Shown in pieces: positions 25,156-34,402 of a stretch of DNA of 64,000 nucleotides. Source of the stretch: Paenibacillus sp. FSL H8-0537 (GTDB lineage Bacteria > Bacillota > Bacilli > Paenibacillales > Paenibacillaceae); contig NZ_CP150290.1 of NCBI RefSeq assembly GCF_038051995.1, positions 1,041,501-1,105,500 on the forward strand. Direction: 5' to 3'. Position 1 is the first letter of the stretch; each line of letters begins with the position of its first letter. Both the position numbers and the translations under genes were made by a program. The notes under the pieces were generated by a model. The model ran no database searches, had not been told where the DNA came from, and saw nothing but the letters and a program-made list of their open reading frames with translations.

Positions 25156-26145
25156 ATGTCAGTTGAATTGAACGAAAACCAGAATGAGTCATCATCATAT
25201 GAGAAGGCGATATTTGCCGGAGGCTGCTTCTGGTGCATGGTTTCTCCATTCGAGGAGATGCCCGGCATTATTGAGGTAGTATCGGGCTATACAGGCGGCC
25301 ATGTGCCCAATCCGACCTATGAACAGGTCTGCTCGGAGACGACAGGCCATACTGAAGCGGTGCAAATTACATTTGATCCGGCGATTTTCCCCTATGAGAA
25401 GCTGCTAGATGTTTTCTGGCAGCAAATCGACCCGACTGATCTGGCTGGCCAGTTCGCGGATCGCGGCAACTCGTATCGTCCCGGCATCTTTTATTATAGC
25501 GAGGAGCAACGGGAGAAGGCGGAAGCCTCGAAGAAGGCGCTTGATGCAAGCGGCCGGTTCGATAAGCCCATTGTAACGCCGATTGAACCGGCGGAGCCTT
25601 TTTATTTGGCGGAGGATTACCACCAAGGCTTCTACCGTTCAAATCCGCAGCGCTACAAATCTTACCGCAAAGGCTCTGGACGCGAGGATTTTCTCGCAAA
25701 CCATTGGCAATTTAAGAAGAGTCTAGGAGAGCTGAAAGATCGACTGACGCCGATTCAGTTCGAAGTGACGCAAAACAGCGGCACCGAGCGGGCATTCACC
25801 GGCGAATATTGGGATCATAAGGAAGAAGGCATCTATGTAGATATCGTATCGGGAGAGCCGCTCTTCAGCTCGCGCGACAAGTTTGATTCAAGCTGCGGCT
25901 GGCCTAGCTTTACGAAGCCGATTCAGGAATCGAAAGTAACGGAGCACCGCGATATTAGCCATTTTATGATCCGCACGGAAGTCCGCAGCAAGGCGGCTGA
26001 TTCGCATCTGGGGCATGTTTTTAATGATGGCCCGGGACCAAACGGCTTGCGCTACTGCATTAATTCCGCAGCTCTGCGTTTTATTCCAAAGGATCAACTT
26101 GAGGCAGAGGGCTACGGTGAGTATGCGGCCTGGTTGAAAGCTTAA
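25156..26145 (+). CDS. msrAB: Fused peptide-methionine sulfoxide reductase MsrA-MsrB (329 aa)
   Basis: Repairs oxidised methionine in proteins. The MsrA half (about 17-175) has catalytic Cys24 in 'AGGCFWCM' and '[12 protein letters not shown]'. The MsrB half (about 185-320) has Cys301 in '[11 protein letters not shown]' and a candidate resolving Cys in 'SSCGWPSF'; the CxxC zinc pairs of many MsrB proteins are absent, as in the fused Gram-positive forms. A strong AAAGGAGG lies ahead of ATG 25156. The nitroreductase gene follows after 22 bases and is likely co-transcribed. Confidence 0.96.
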   Translation: MSVELNENQNESSSYEKAIFAGGCFWCMVSPFEEMPGIIEVVSGYTGGHVPNPTYEQVCSETTGHTEAVQITFDPAIFPYEKLLDVFWQQIDPTDLAGQFADRGNSYRPGIFYYSEEQREKAEASKKALDASGRFDKPIVTPIEPAEPFYLAEDYHQGFYRSNPQRYKSYRKGSGREDFLANHWQFKKSLGELKDRLTPIQFEVTQNSGTERAFTGEYWDHKEEGIYVDIVSGEPLFSSRDKFDSSCGWPSFTKPIQESKVTEHRDISHFMIRTEVRSKAADSHLGHVFNDGPGPNGLRYCINSAALRFIPKDQLEAEGYGEYAAWLKA

Positions 26146-26167
26146 TTTGAGGATTGGGGGAATAGAC

Positions 26168-26740
26168 ATGCAAGTGGAAGAGGCTATAAGGGGAAGACGT
26201 ACAATCGGAAGAGTCAAGCAGGACCCGATTGATCGCCGCCTCATCGAAAAGCTGCTGGAGGCAGCCAGCTGGGCGCCTAGTCACCATAATACGCAGCCAT
26301 GGAAGTTTATCGTCATGACAGGAGAGGGACGTGCCAAGCTGGGCGAAGGGTATGCGCGTGTTGCGCTTGCTTCGCTTGAGACCGGCATCGGTGCCACTTT
26401 GGAGGACCGCTTGGCGAAGGAGCGCTCTAAAGCCTATCGTGCCCCTGTCGTCATTGGCGTTGTATGCTCGCCGGCAGAGGACCCGCGCGCTGTCTATGCG
26501 GAAGAGCTGGCGGCGGCGCAAGCCGCTGTGCAAAACCTGCTGCTCGCTGCCCATGCGAATGGGCTGGGCGCCATCTGGCGGTCAGGCGAGCCGATGTACC
26601 ATCCGCTGATGAAGGATACATTTGGCCTTGATGCGGAGGAGCAGTTTGTTGCCCTCATATATCTCGGATATCCTGATATGCAGCCGCTGGAAGCGAAGCG
26701 GACGTCCGTTTCTGACAAAACGGTATGGCTGGAAGGTTAA
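26168..26740 (+). CDS. Nitroreductase family protein, YdjA-like (190 aa)
   Basis: An FMN-dependent oxidoreductase of the compact nitroreductase type. 'AIRGRRTIGRVKQDPID' is the N-terminal FMN phosphate-binding region, 'AASWAPSHHNTQPWKFIVMTG' the second flavin contact, and 'AAQAAVQNLLLAAHANGLGA' with 'VALIYLGYPD' complete the fold. The ATG at 26168 follows a GGGGGA site; a TTG seven codons earlier opens the frame. It is probably co-transcribed with msrAB, which fits an oxidative-stress setting. Physiological substrate unknown. Confidence 0.9.
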   Translation: MQVEEAIRGRRTIGRVKQDPIDRRLIEKLLEAASWAPSHHNTQPWKFIVMTGEGRAKLGEGYARVALASLETGIGATLEDRLAKERSKAYRAPVVIGVVCSPAEDPRAVYAEELAAAQAAVQNLLLAAHANGLGAIWRSGEPMYHPLMKDTFGLDAEEQFVALIYLGYPDMQPLEAKRTSVSDKTVWLEG

Positions 26741-26796
26741 GTATCCTTCAAACAATCGAACGAATTGAATGATAGATCCGTATAGATCAAGGCCCA

Positions 26797-26840
26797 AGTC
26801 TTCCTGAACCGCATTAGCATGCGGGGAGGGGAGGCTTTTT
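26797..26840 (+). terminator. Terminator of the msrAB-nitroreductase unit
   Basis: AAGTCTTCC pairs with GGGGAGGCTT (with G-U pairs) around an inner CCGCAT/ATGCGG hairpin, then TTTTT. The rest of the 26741-27021 gap shows nothing I can name. Confidence 0.55.
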
Positions 26841-27021
26841 GGCGTGGAATAGCGGCCTTTGTACTGTGCAGCTGATAAAAAAAGTCGTGAAAATGGCAGT
26901 GATAGGTCGTCCAAACGGCGGCATCGCGAGGGATGGCCAGACTACAATGAAGGAAAACAGATGAGCAGTTTGGTGAATAACCATGAGTTTGGTCACTGCC
27001 CTTCAAGAGGAGGAACTAAAT

Positions 27022-28548
27022 ATGCTATTTTCAAATCCTATATTAAGCGGTTTTTATCCTGATCCGAGTGTGTGCCGTGTAGGGGACGATTATTACTTGG
27101 TGACGAGCTCCTTTGAATATTTTCCGGGCGTCCCGATTTTTCATAGCACGGATTTGGTCAACTGGCGACAAATGGGGCACTGCCTGACGAGAGAAAGCCA
27201 AGTACCCTTGCACGGCAGTCCAAGCTCCAGAGGGATTTTTGCGCCGACACTACGATATAACGATGGGCGTTTTTATATGATCACGACTAATGTAACCGCA
27301 TTCAAAAATTTCTATGTTTGGGCAGACGACCCGGAGGGGCCATGGTCAGAGCCGGTATGGCTGGAGGAATGGCCGGGAATCGATCCATCGCTGCTCTTCG
27401 ATACGGATGGGAAAGTCTATATTACCGGAACGAGCGTCATGTTTGGCGGTGAGCTTCCAGGCATTTATCAGGCAGAGCTGGACTTGCAGTCGGGCCGCCT
27501 GCTTAGCGAGCGGAAGCTGATATGGCAAGGAACAGGCGGTTCCTTTCCTGAAGGGCCGCATCTTTACCGAATTGGCGAGTGGTACTACCTCATCATTGCT
27601 GAAGGCGGCACCGAATACGGGCATATGGTGACTGCGGCGAGGAGCAAGAAGCCGTATGGCCCGTTTGAAGGCTGCCCGCATAATCCAATTTTGACGCAGC
27701 GCAGCACCGATAACCCGATACAGGCGACGGGACATGCCGAGCTTATCCAAATTTCTGAGCAGGAATGGTGGGCAGTGTTTCTTGGCATTCGCCCGATCGG
27801 CTACCCAGCAGCGCATCATCTGGGCCGTGAAACGTTTGGCGCACCGGTGACATGGACGGCGGACGGCTGGCCAATTATTGGTGACAACGGCCGAGCGGCA
27901 TTGGAGCTGGACGCGCCGAATTTGCCGCTCAGCGAGCAGGAGCCTTGGCAGGAGCTGGATGATTTCAATGAGCCGGAGCTGGCGCTGCATTGGAATTTTC
28001 TGCGCAATCCGAGCGAGGCAAGCTGGTCGCTTTCGGAGCGTCCGGGCTGGCTGAAGCTGCAGGGCAGCGCCCACACGCTCGATGATACGGAGTCGCCTGC
28101 ATTCGTTGGACGGAGGCAGCAGCATTTTAAGGCGAAATGGTCGACGTTAATGGCCTTTCAGCCGCAGCTGGGCGGAGAGGAAGCGGGGATGACGGTGCTC
28201 ATGAATGAGCGCTTCCATTATGAAATTGCGCTCGTAAGGCTGGAAGGGAAAAATCAGGTGATTTTGCGTCGCCGGATCGGAAGCCTATGGAAGATCGAGC
28301 ACTCGGCGGATTATAGCGACTCTATTATTAGACTCGGCATAGAAGCTAATGAAACGCATTATACGTTCAGCTACTCGCTACCGTATGGGCAGACGCATGT
28401 ATTAGGAACGGGAGAATGTGCCATGTTATCCAAAGAGGCAGCTGGCGGCTTTACAGGTGTGTATGCCGGACTTTATGCAACGGGAAATGGGAAAAATAAT
28501 ACAGCGCCAGCGTATTTCGACTGGTTCAAATATGAAATAGAGGAATAG
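27022..28548 (+). CDS. GH43 glycosidase (beta-xylosidase / alpha-L-arabinofuranosidase type), 508 aa
   Basis: An intracellular five-bladed beta-propeller glycosidase; no signal peptide. The three GH43 acidic residues are visible: Asp14 in 'FYPDPSVCRVGDDYYLV', Asp121 in 'WPGIDPSLLFD' and Glu177 in 'GSFPEGPHLY'. A C-terminal beta-sandwich (about 320-508, 'ELDDFNEPELALHWNFLRNP') is the usual accessory domain of the xylosidase-like subfamilies. The ATG at 27022 has an excellent AGAGGAGGAAC site; a longer frame from 26983 does not. It precedes a YesM/YesN-type pair and probably acts on imported xylo- or arabino-oligosaccharides. Confidence 0.92.
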   Translation: MLFSNPILSGFYPDPSVCRVGDDYYLVTSSFEYFPGVPIFHSTDLVNWRQMGHCLTRESQVPLHGSPSSRGIFAPTLRYNDGRFYMITTNVTAFKNFYVWADDPEGPWSEPVWLEEWPGIDPSLLFDTDGKVYITGTSVMFGGELPGIYQAELDLQSGRLLSERKLIWQGTGGSFPEGPHLYRIGEWYYLIIAEGGTEYGHMVTAARSKKPYGPFEGCPHNPILTQRSTDNPIQATGHAELIQISEQEWWAVFLGIRPIGYPAAHHLGRETFGAPVTWTADGWPIIGDNGRAALELDAPNLPLSEQEPWQELDDFNEPELALHWNFLRNPSEASWSLSERPGWLKLQGSAHTLDDTESPAFVGRRQQHFKAKWSTLMAFQPQLGGEEAGMTVLMNERFHYEIALVRLEGKNQVILRRRIGSLWKIEHSADYSDSIIRLGIEANETHYTFSYSLPYGQTHVLGTGECAMLSKEAAGGFTGVYAGLYATGNGKNNTAPAYFDWFKYEIEE

Positions 28549-28708
28549 CAGGAAGCGTATGGCAGCTGGGAGCGATTTTCGACAAGGTTTTCGACAAATT
28601 TCCCGATAATGATTGATCTACCTTCCTAGTGCGTGCTAAGTTTCATGATAATGGCGTAGCAATTGGCCCATTATCTAAGTAGTCGCGGAGAACGGGGGGG
28701 CTTTGTGG

Positions 28709-30460
28709 ATGAACAGTCGATTGAAAATTTTATCGTGGAGCTCGATCCGAACGAGATTAATCACCAGTGTTCTGCTGTTTACGCTGCCGCTCATTATATT
28801 GCTGCTGTATAACAGCTTTTATTCGATTGATGTGGTGCGCAATCAGGTGGCAAACTCGAACCGGAATATGATGACCTTGTATATGGATCAGATCGATCAA
28901 AGCCTTGAGGATGTAGATCAATATGTAAATAGCATCGCCGCTGTAGATCCGGATTTGCTGGTAATGGGCACGACAAGGCAGCCGGATGAATATTATATGG
29001 CGAAAATCAGCCTGTCCAACAAGCTGTCGCAGGCGCTGGCGATTTATAAAAGCATGGATGCTTTTTTCGTATACTCGGATCAGGAGAAGGAATTAATGCT
29101 TAGTCCGCAAGTGAGCAGACCCTTCGGAGAACGGGAAAAAATGCGGGTTTTTTTGAACCAGGTGATGATGGACAAGGAGAACAACGGGAGCCTGCTGCAC
29201 ACCGCTGATTGGAAAATTACGCAGCTGAATAATCAATATTATATTTATCATATCGTGGAATCGGGCGGCAGCTATATTGGTGCCTGGGTTAATGCCAATC
29301 GATTAATTGGTGGGCTGGGATTGATTGATCTGGGTGAAAAGGGGCAGTCGCTGTTGACGACGAGCGATGGAATCCCGCTAACGTCCTCTACTCTGTTTCA
29401 GGATCATGGCATTGAGCTCAATCATAGCTTGGCTGATTATTATATGACCGGGGATCAAACCCGCTTTCTTGTCGTGGGCTCCCCTTCGCTTCGGGGGGAT
29501 TTTAATCTAGTAGCCGTTATACCGGATGAAAAAATACTTGAAAATCTCCCTTATTTGCGAAGCCTGATTACCTTTGTCGCGCTAGGCTCGCTCATTATTT
29601 TACCGCTCGGACTGCTGATGCTGCGCCGGGAAATATTGCTCCCGCTGAACCGGATTTTGGCGGCGATGAAGCGGATACGTGAAGGCAATCTGGACGTCCG
29701 TATCAAGGCCGCTCCTAGCGCCGAGGAGTTTCAGCTAGTTAACGAAACGTTCAATACGATGATGGCGGATATTCAGCAGCTGCGTATTGATGTATACGAG
29801 GAGCAGCTCAGCAAGCAAAAGGTGGAATTGCAGCATTTGCAGCTGCAAATCAATCCCCATTTTTTCATGAATTCCCTGAATATGATGTACAGCCTCGCCC
29901 AGGTGCGCAATTATGAGCTGATTCAAGAGCTGACCCTGTGCTTGGTGGGCTATTTCCGCTATATGTTCCGCAGTAACCTCAGCTTCGTTTCCTTGAAGCA
30001 GGAGCTGGATCATGTAAGCAACTATGTCCGCATTCAAGAGCTGCGTTATCCGGACAGCCTGACAAGCAGCATCGAGGCGCCCGATTATATGATGAACGCC
30101 AGTCTGCCGCCGCTCATTATTCAGTCCCTTGTTGAAAATGCTGTCAAATACGCCGTAACGCTGGATGAAGCGGTGCATATTCATATTCGTATTGAGCTTC
30201 TGGACACAACTGATGTACCGAAAATGCGAATTGTCGTGCAGGACACTGGCAAAGGCTTTAATGAAGAGGTATTGAAGGAGCTTCAGGAGGGTCGGAAATT
30301 AATAAGGGAACAAGGCGGACAGGTTGGCATTTGGAACATTTGCGAGCGGCTGCGGCTACTCTATGAAGGCCGGGCGCAAATATCATTCGCCAATGCGCAC
30401 GGTGGAGGGGCGATTGTTGAAATCATCCTGCCGATGAATGCGGAAACGGATCATAGCTAG
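28709..30460 (+). CDS. YesM-family sensor histidine kinase (583 aa)
   Basis: Membrane sensor of the LytS/YesM class. Membrane segments lie near residues 13-35 and 280-305 around a large outer dCache-like domain. HAMP follows ('PLNRILAAMKRIREGNLDVRI'), then the His_kinase motif 'LQLQINPHFFMNSLNMMY' and an ATPase domain ('SLVENAVKYAV', 'GKGF'). The ATG at 28709 follows a run of seven G. The regulator gene starts 16 bases after the stop. Such pairs sense sugar-binding events and switch on sugar ABC genes; a sugar-binding lipoprotein follows. Confidence 0.93.
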   Translation: MNSRLKILSWSSIRTRLITSVLLFTLPLIILLLYNSFYSIDVVRNQVANSNRNMMTLYMDQIDQSLEDVDQYVNSIAAVDPDLLVMGTTRQPDEYYMAKISLSNKLSQALAIYKSMDAFFVYSDQEKELMLSPQVSRPFGEREKMRVFLNQVMMDKENNGSLLHTADWKITQLNNQYYIYHIVESGGSYIGAWVNANRLIGGLGLIDLGEKGQSLLTTSDGIPLTSSTLFQDHGIELNHSLADYYMTGDQTRFLVVGSPSLRGDFNLVAVIPDEKILENLPYLRSLITFVALGSLIILPLGLLMLRREILLPLNRILAAMKRIREGNLDVRIKAAPSAEEFQLVNETFNTMMADIQQLRIDVYEEQLSKQKVELQHLQLQINPHFFMNSLNMMYSLAQVRNYELIQELTLCLVGYFRYMFRSNLSFVSLKQELDHVSNYVRIQELRYPDSLTSSIEAPDYMMNASLPPLIIQSLVENAVKYAVTLDEAVHIHIRIELLDTTDVPKMRIVVQDTGKGFNEEVLKELQEGRKLIREQGGQVGIWNICERLRLLYEGRAQISFANAHGGGAIVEIILPMNAETDHS

Positions 30461-30476
30461 CGAAGGGGGAGTTTAC

Positions 30477-32087
30477 ATGTATTCGGTACTCATTGTCGAT
30501 GATGAAGTGCACGCGGTCAAGGCGATTGAATCGGCCATCGATTGGGACAAGCTTCAAGTAAGCGAGGTGTATACCGCCTATAATATCCGCCAAGCGAAGG
30601 AAATATTCGACCAGCAGTCCATCGATCTGATGCTGTGCGATATTGAAATGCCGCAGGGCAGCGGATTGGAGCTGCTGGAGTGGGTGCGTGAGAAATATCC
30701 GAAGACGGAGTCGGTTTTTCTGACCTGCCACGCGGACTTTGAATTCGCGAAGCAGGCGATGAAGCTCGGCAGCCTCGATTATATTCTCAAGCCGATCCCC
30801 TATGCGGAGCTGGAGAAGGTTATTGTCAAAGCGACCGACAAAATCAATAAGGACAGCGAGCTCGCCCAGTTCAGCGAATACGGACAATATTGGTATAAGC
30901 AGCAGCCGATTATGACGGAGCGGTTTTGGCTGGACATTCTGAACCAGACGATACCAGCTTATGAAACCTCCATTAAAGAAGCGGCTACTGAGCGATATTT
31001 GCCCTATATGGAGCATTTGCGGCATTTGCCCATTCTGATCTCGGTTCAGCGCTGGCGCAAGAAGCTGTCGGTGCGCGATGAGAAAATTATGGAAATCGCC
31101 CTGCGCAATGCGGCAGAGGAGACGATTTTGAACCATGGCGCTAGCGGGCATTTGGTGCAATGGGAAAAAGACAAGCTCGTTGCGCTGCTGCCAATGGAGA
31201 TCAATGACGAGCCAGAGCTTGCCGCTTTGCGAGATGCCTGCTCCTTGTTTATTTCGGCCTCCAATGCCTATTTCTATTGTGATCTTTCCTGTTACATTGG
31301 CGAGCCCGTGCCTAGCTACCAGCTGTCGGCGATGGCAAGGCGGCTAACCGACCTCGATCAGAACAATGTAGCGCTTAGCAATATCGTCTTGCATACTAGC
31401 GGCAGGTCGAGCCTGACGCCAGAGATGAAGCTGCCCGATTTAAGCCTGTGGGCGGTGCTGCTGAAGGAAGGCTCCAAGGACAAGCTGCTCGCGGCAATAG
31501 ATGCTCATCTTAAGGAGTGCATTCGGCTGGGAACGCTTGATGCGAAGCGGCTGCATACATTCCACCAGGATTTTCTGCAAATGATGTATTATATGCTCCA
31601 GTTGAAGGGCATTGGGGCCCATCAATTGTTTGGCGATGACGAGTCTATTGAGCTTTCGGGCCGGGCGAGCCGTTCGGTGACGGATATGTATGGCTGGATC
31701 GATCATATTGTGACCAAAGCGGCGGATTATGCGAAGACGGTTGAAGAGACGCAGACGGTAGTCGAGCGGGTCATTGCTTATATTAAGCTGAATCAGAACA
31801 AGGAAATTACGCGTGAGGAGCTGGCGAACCATGTGTTCCTAAACCCGGACTACTTAACGCGTATTTTTAAAAAGAAAACGGGCTTGTCCATTTCCGATTA
31901 TTTGCTCAATGAACGTCTGCTTGTAGCGAAGGAGCTGCTGATGAAGACGGATATGCCGGTCAGCGCGATAGCGGTTCACGTAGGCTATGCGAACTTCTCG
32001 CATTTTTCAAGGATGTTTAAGAAGTACGCAGGCCTCAATCCGCTGGAATTCAGGCAAAATTATGAGCTCAAGAAGCAGGGCCATTGA
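30477..32087 (+). CDS. YesN-like response regulator with AraC DNA-binding domain (536 aa)
   Basis: N-terminal receiver with 'LIVDDEVHAV' and phosphoacceptor Asp55 in 'LMLCDIEMPQGSG', a long middle region (about 130-420), and a C-terminal AraC/XylS pair of helix-turn-helix motifs ('NPDYLTRIFKKKTGLSISDYL', in parts, and 'GYANFSHFSRMFKKYAGLNP'). ATG 30477 follows GGGGGAG. It is the partner of the YesM-like kinase just upstream and probably activates the lipoprotein gene, the separated permease genes, or both. Confidence 0.95.
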   Translation: MYSVLIVDDEVHAVKAIESAIDWDKLQVSEVYTAYNIRQAKEIFDQQSIDLMLCDIEMPQGSGLELLEWVREKYPKTESVFLTCHADFEFAKQAMKLGSLDYILKPIPYAELEKVIVKATDKINKDSELAQFSEYGQYWYKQQPIMTERFWLDILNQTIPAYETSIKEAATERYLPYMEHLRHLPILISVQRWRKKLSVRDEKIMEIALRNAAEETILNHGASGHLVQWEKDKLVALLPMEINDEPELAALRDACSLFISASNAYFYCDLSCYIGEPVPSYQLSAMARRLTDLDQNNVALSNIVLHTSGRSSLTPEMKLPDLSLWAVLLKEGSKDKLLAAIDAHLKECIRLGTLDAKRLHTFHQDFLQMMYYMLQLKGIGAHQLFGDDESIELSGRASRSVTDMYGWIDHIVTKAADYAKTVEETQTVVERVIAYIKLNQNKEITREELANHVFLNPDYLTRIFKKKTGLSISDYLLNERLLVAKELLMKTDMPVSAIAVHVGYANFSHFSRMFKKYAGLNPLEFRQNYELKKQGH

Positions 32088-32094
32088 AATAGTC

Positions 32095-32108
32095 GGAAAA
32101 CGCTTACC
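32095..32108 (+). promoter_or_regulatory. Candidate CcpA (cre) site
   Basis: GGAAAACGCTTACC fits the TGWAANCGNTNWCA pattern at 12 of 14 positions (both end bases differ). It lies between the regulator gene and the sugar-binding lipoprotein gene, where catabolite repression would make sense. Confidence 0.45.
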
Positions 32109-32221
32109 AAAAAGTCGTTTGCGGGGCAGTAGCAGGGATGGGGATTCTCTACAATGAGTATAGATTCACTCGCTTCAGACGAGCTGGATTTCGATACTAT
32201 AAAGCATCGGGGGAATTACGA

Positions 32222-33757
32222 ATGAGAAGGATAACAACGATGATTAGCTTGGTCCTCATCCTTGGCTTGGTGCTGAGCGCATGTGGCGGCAGCAGCACGG
32301 GCAGCAACGGAGAAGCGGGCACAGGCACAGCAGGCGCTACAAACTCAGGCGGCAATACAGATGCAGCGGCAGAGCTTACTGTTGCGTACGTCACGTTTGG
32401 CAATACGCCTACTGACCTGCAAGCGGTACAGGACGAGCTGAACAAGCTGACTAAAGAGAAAATTAATGCAACTGTGAAGCTTCTCCCAATCGGAATTGGC
32501 GCATGGAATCAGCAAATGAACCTCATGCTGACGAGCAATGAGAAGCTAGATCTAATTGTAACGGGCAGCAGCGCAACGTTTGGTTATGCACCGCAAGTGG
32601 CGAAGGGGCAGCTGCTTCCGCTTGATGATCTGCTGGAGCAGCATGGACAAGGCATTAAATCAGCAGTTGGAGAAGATTTTATTAAAGCAAGCAGCATTGG
32701 CGGAAAAATATATGCCGTACCTTCGATTCGTGATTTGGCGGTCAATTATGGCGTGCTGATCCGTAAGGATCTGGCTGATAAATACGGCATCGACGCTGCC
32801 AAAATCAACTCGATTGACGCTTTGGAAGGCATGATGAAAACGCTGAAAGAGAACGAGCCGAACATGGCGGCTATCTCTCCGGGATCGGCTGGGCAATCGA
32901 TTGCTGACTACCTGCTCAAGCTTGATAAATTAGGGGATGGCTATGGCGTTCTGATTAACAATGGGCAGGATGATTTAAAAGTAGTCAACTACTTTGAAAC
33001 GCCAGAATATGCGGAGCTGCTTAAACGTATTCGCGGCTGGTATCAAGCGGGTTATATTTTGAAGGATGCAGCAACGAACAAAGAGGGCATCGCGGATTTG
33101 ATTAAAGCAGGACGCACAGCTGCTTATGTGGCGAACCTTAAGCCGGGCATCGAGATGCAGGAATCACGTATTGTGGGTACGACAATCGTAAAAGGTGAAA
33201 TCACGGCTCCGGTTTCCAAAACAGAGACGGTAACTAACATTATGTGGGGTATTCCGCGCAACGCGACGAATCCTGAAGCATCCATGAAGTTTCTGAACCT
33301 GATGTACAGCGACAAAGATATTATTAACTTGATGGACTGGGGCATTGAAGGCAAGCATTATGTAAAAACTGATCAAGAAAACATCATTAAATATGCAGAT
33401 GGCGTAGATGCCAACAATAGTGGCTACAACCCGAATACAGGCTGGTTGTTCGGTAACCAGTTCATGTCCTACTCCTTTGAAGGGGACAACCCAGATATTT
33501 GGAAAGAAACAGATGAATTCAATAAAAACGCAACGAAATCCAAAGCATTAGGCTTTACTTTCGATTCTGCGTCAGTGAAGACGGAATTTGCTTCGGTAAC
33601 GAATGTTCTGAATCAATACAGGCTCGGTCTGGAAACAGGTACGCTTGATCCGGAGAAAACACTGCCAGACTTTATCTCCAAGCTGAAAGCAGCGGGCATC
33701 GACAAAATCGTTGCAGAAAAACAGAAGCAGCTTGATGCATGGGCGGCAGCGAAATAA
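32222..33757 (+). CDS. Extracellular sugar-binding lipoprotein of an ABC transporter (511 aa)
   Basis: Signal peptide with lipobox 'LGLVLSACGGSS' (Cys21), then a Gly/Thr linker and a type 1 solute-binding fold of the large LplA/YtcQ-like class partnered with LplB/YtcP permeases. 'DLIVTGSSATFGYAPQVAKGQLLPLDDL', seen here in parts, and 'YAVPSIRDLAVNYGVLIRKDL' are characteristic. ATG 32222 follows GGGGGAA; a longer in-frame ORF from 32138 has no ribosome site. A terminator follows at once, and the matching permease genes are 6.3 kb further on, an unusual separation. Confidence 0.92.
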   Translation: MRRITTMISLVLILGLVLSACGGSSTGSNGEAGTGTAGATNSGGNTDAAAELTVAYVTFGNTPTDLQAVQDELNKLTKEKINATVKLLPIGIGAWNQQMNLMLTSNEKLDLIVTGSSATFGYAPQVAKGQLLPLDDLLEQHGQGIKSAVGEDFIKASSIGGKIYAVPSIRDLAVNYGVLIRKDLADKYGIDAAKINSIDALEGMMKTLKENEPNMAAISPGSAGQSIADYLLKLDKLGDGYGVLINNGQDDLKVVNYFETPEYAELLKRIRGWYQAGYILKDAATNKEGIADLIKAGRTAAYVANLKPGIEMQESRIVGTTIVKGEITAPVSKTETVTNIMWGIPRNATNPEASMKFLNLMYSDKDIINLMDWGIEGKHYVKTDQENIIKYADGVDANNSGYNPNTGWLFGNQFMSYSFEGDNPDIWKETDEFNKNATKSKALGFTFDSASVKTEFASVTNVLNQYRLGLETGTLDPEKTLPDFISKLKAAGIDKIVAEKQKQLDAWAAAK

Positions 33758-33787
33758 AACAGCAGAGCAGCCTGACGTAACCACAGC

Positions 33788-33832
33788 AACCGCCAATCCT
33801 CATCATGAGGGTTGGCGGTTATTTGTATTTTT
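33788..33832 (+). terminator. Terminator after the sugar-binding lipoprotein gene
   Basis: AACCGCCAATCCTC pairs with GAGGGTTGGCGGTT, followed by ATTTGTATTTTT. Confidence 0.8.
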
Positions 33833-33874
33833 ATGATGGCGCATGAGTAACAGGCTGGCGGTACATACCCTGCC

Positions 33875-34402
33875 TTAGCCGTCGATTTCCAGGCCAATCC
33901 CGAGCTCCCGAGCTTTTTGCACCCAATAGTCAGCTGTTGCAATGTCAAAGACGGCCATTCCCATGGGGCAAAATAGAACAGGCTCAGCCGGATCGAAGCC
34001 GGCAAGCGCGCTGCGGCATACGACATCGGCAAGAGAGCGGGTACCCTCTTTTGCCAGCCCCCGCTCCTTATGCAGCAGCTCAATGTCGGTATTTTCCCGG
34101 CATACCTCATCCCAGTCATCGACGATGATGGCGGTTACGCCGTTCAAGGCAGAGGAGGCATAGTCGCGCAGCGAAACGTCCAGCAGCAGGCTGCCTGGGA
34201 GTGAAGGCAGATTAATATAGCGCCTGTCGCTTACCGTACAAGTAATAATGACGTTGCAGCGGCTGTATAATCGCAAATAAGGCTTTACCGGCTGGGCATA
34301 ATCTCCGCTATCCATCACATGCACCGCATCTTCAATGCGCGCCGCCAGCTCCTGCCAATGGAGTCCAACGGCACGGATATGTTTTTCCCCAAGGTAAATC
34401 AC
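33875..34402 (-). pseudogene. sbnB: SbnB-like dehydrogenase with a large internal deletion (175 aa)
   Basis: SbnB oxidises N-(2-amino-2-carboxyethyl)-L-glutamate with NAD to release L-2,3-diaminopropionate; family members have about 330 residues. Here the N-terminal segment ('YLGEKHIRAVGL' to 'AQPVKPYLRL') is joined in frame to the C-terminal segment ('NVIITCTVSDRRYI' to 'PMGMAVFDIATADYW'). About 150 residues between them, including most of the nucleotide-binding fold, are missing. No stop or frameshift is seen. GTG 34402 overlaps the SbnA stop (GTGA), with AAGGAG six bases upstream. The enzyme is unlikely to work unless the fragment has another role. Confidence 0.75.
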
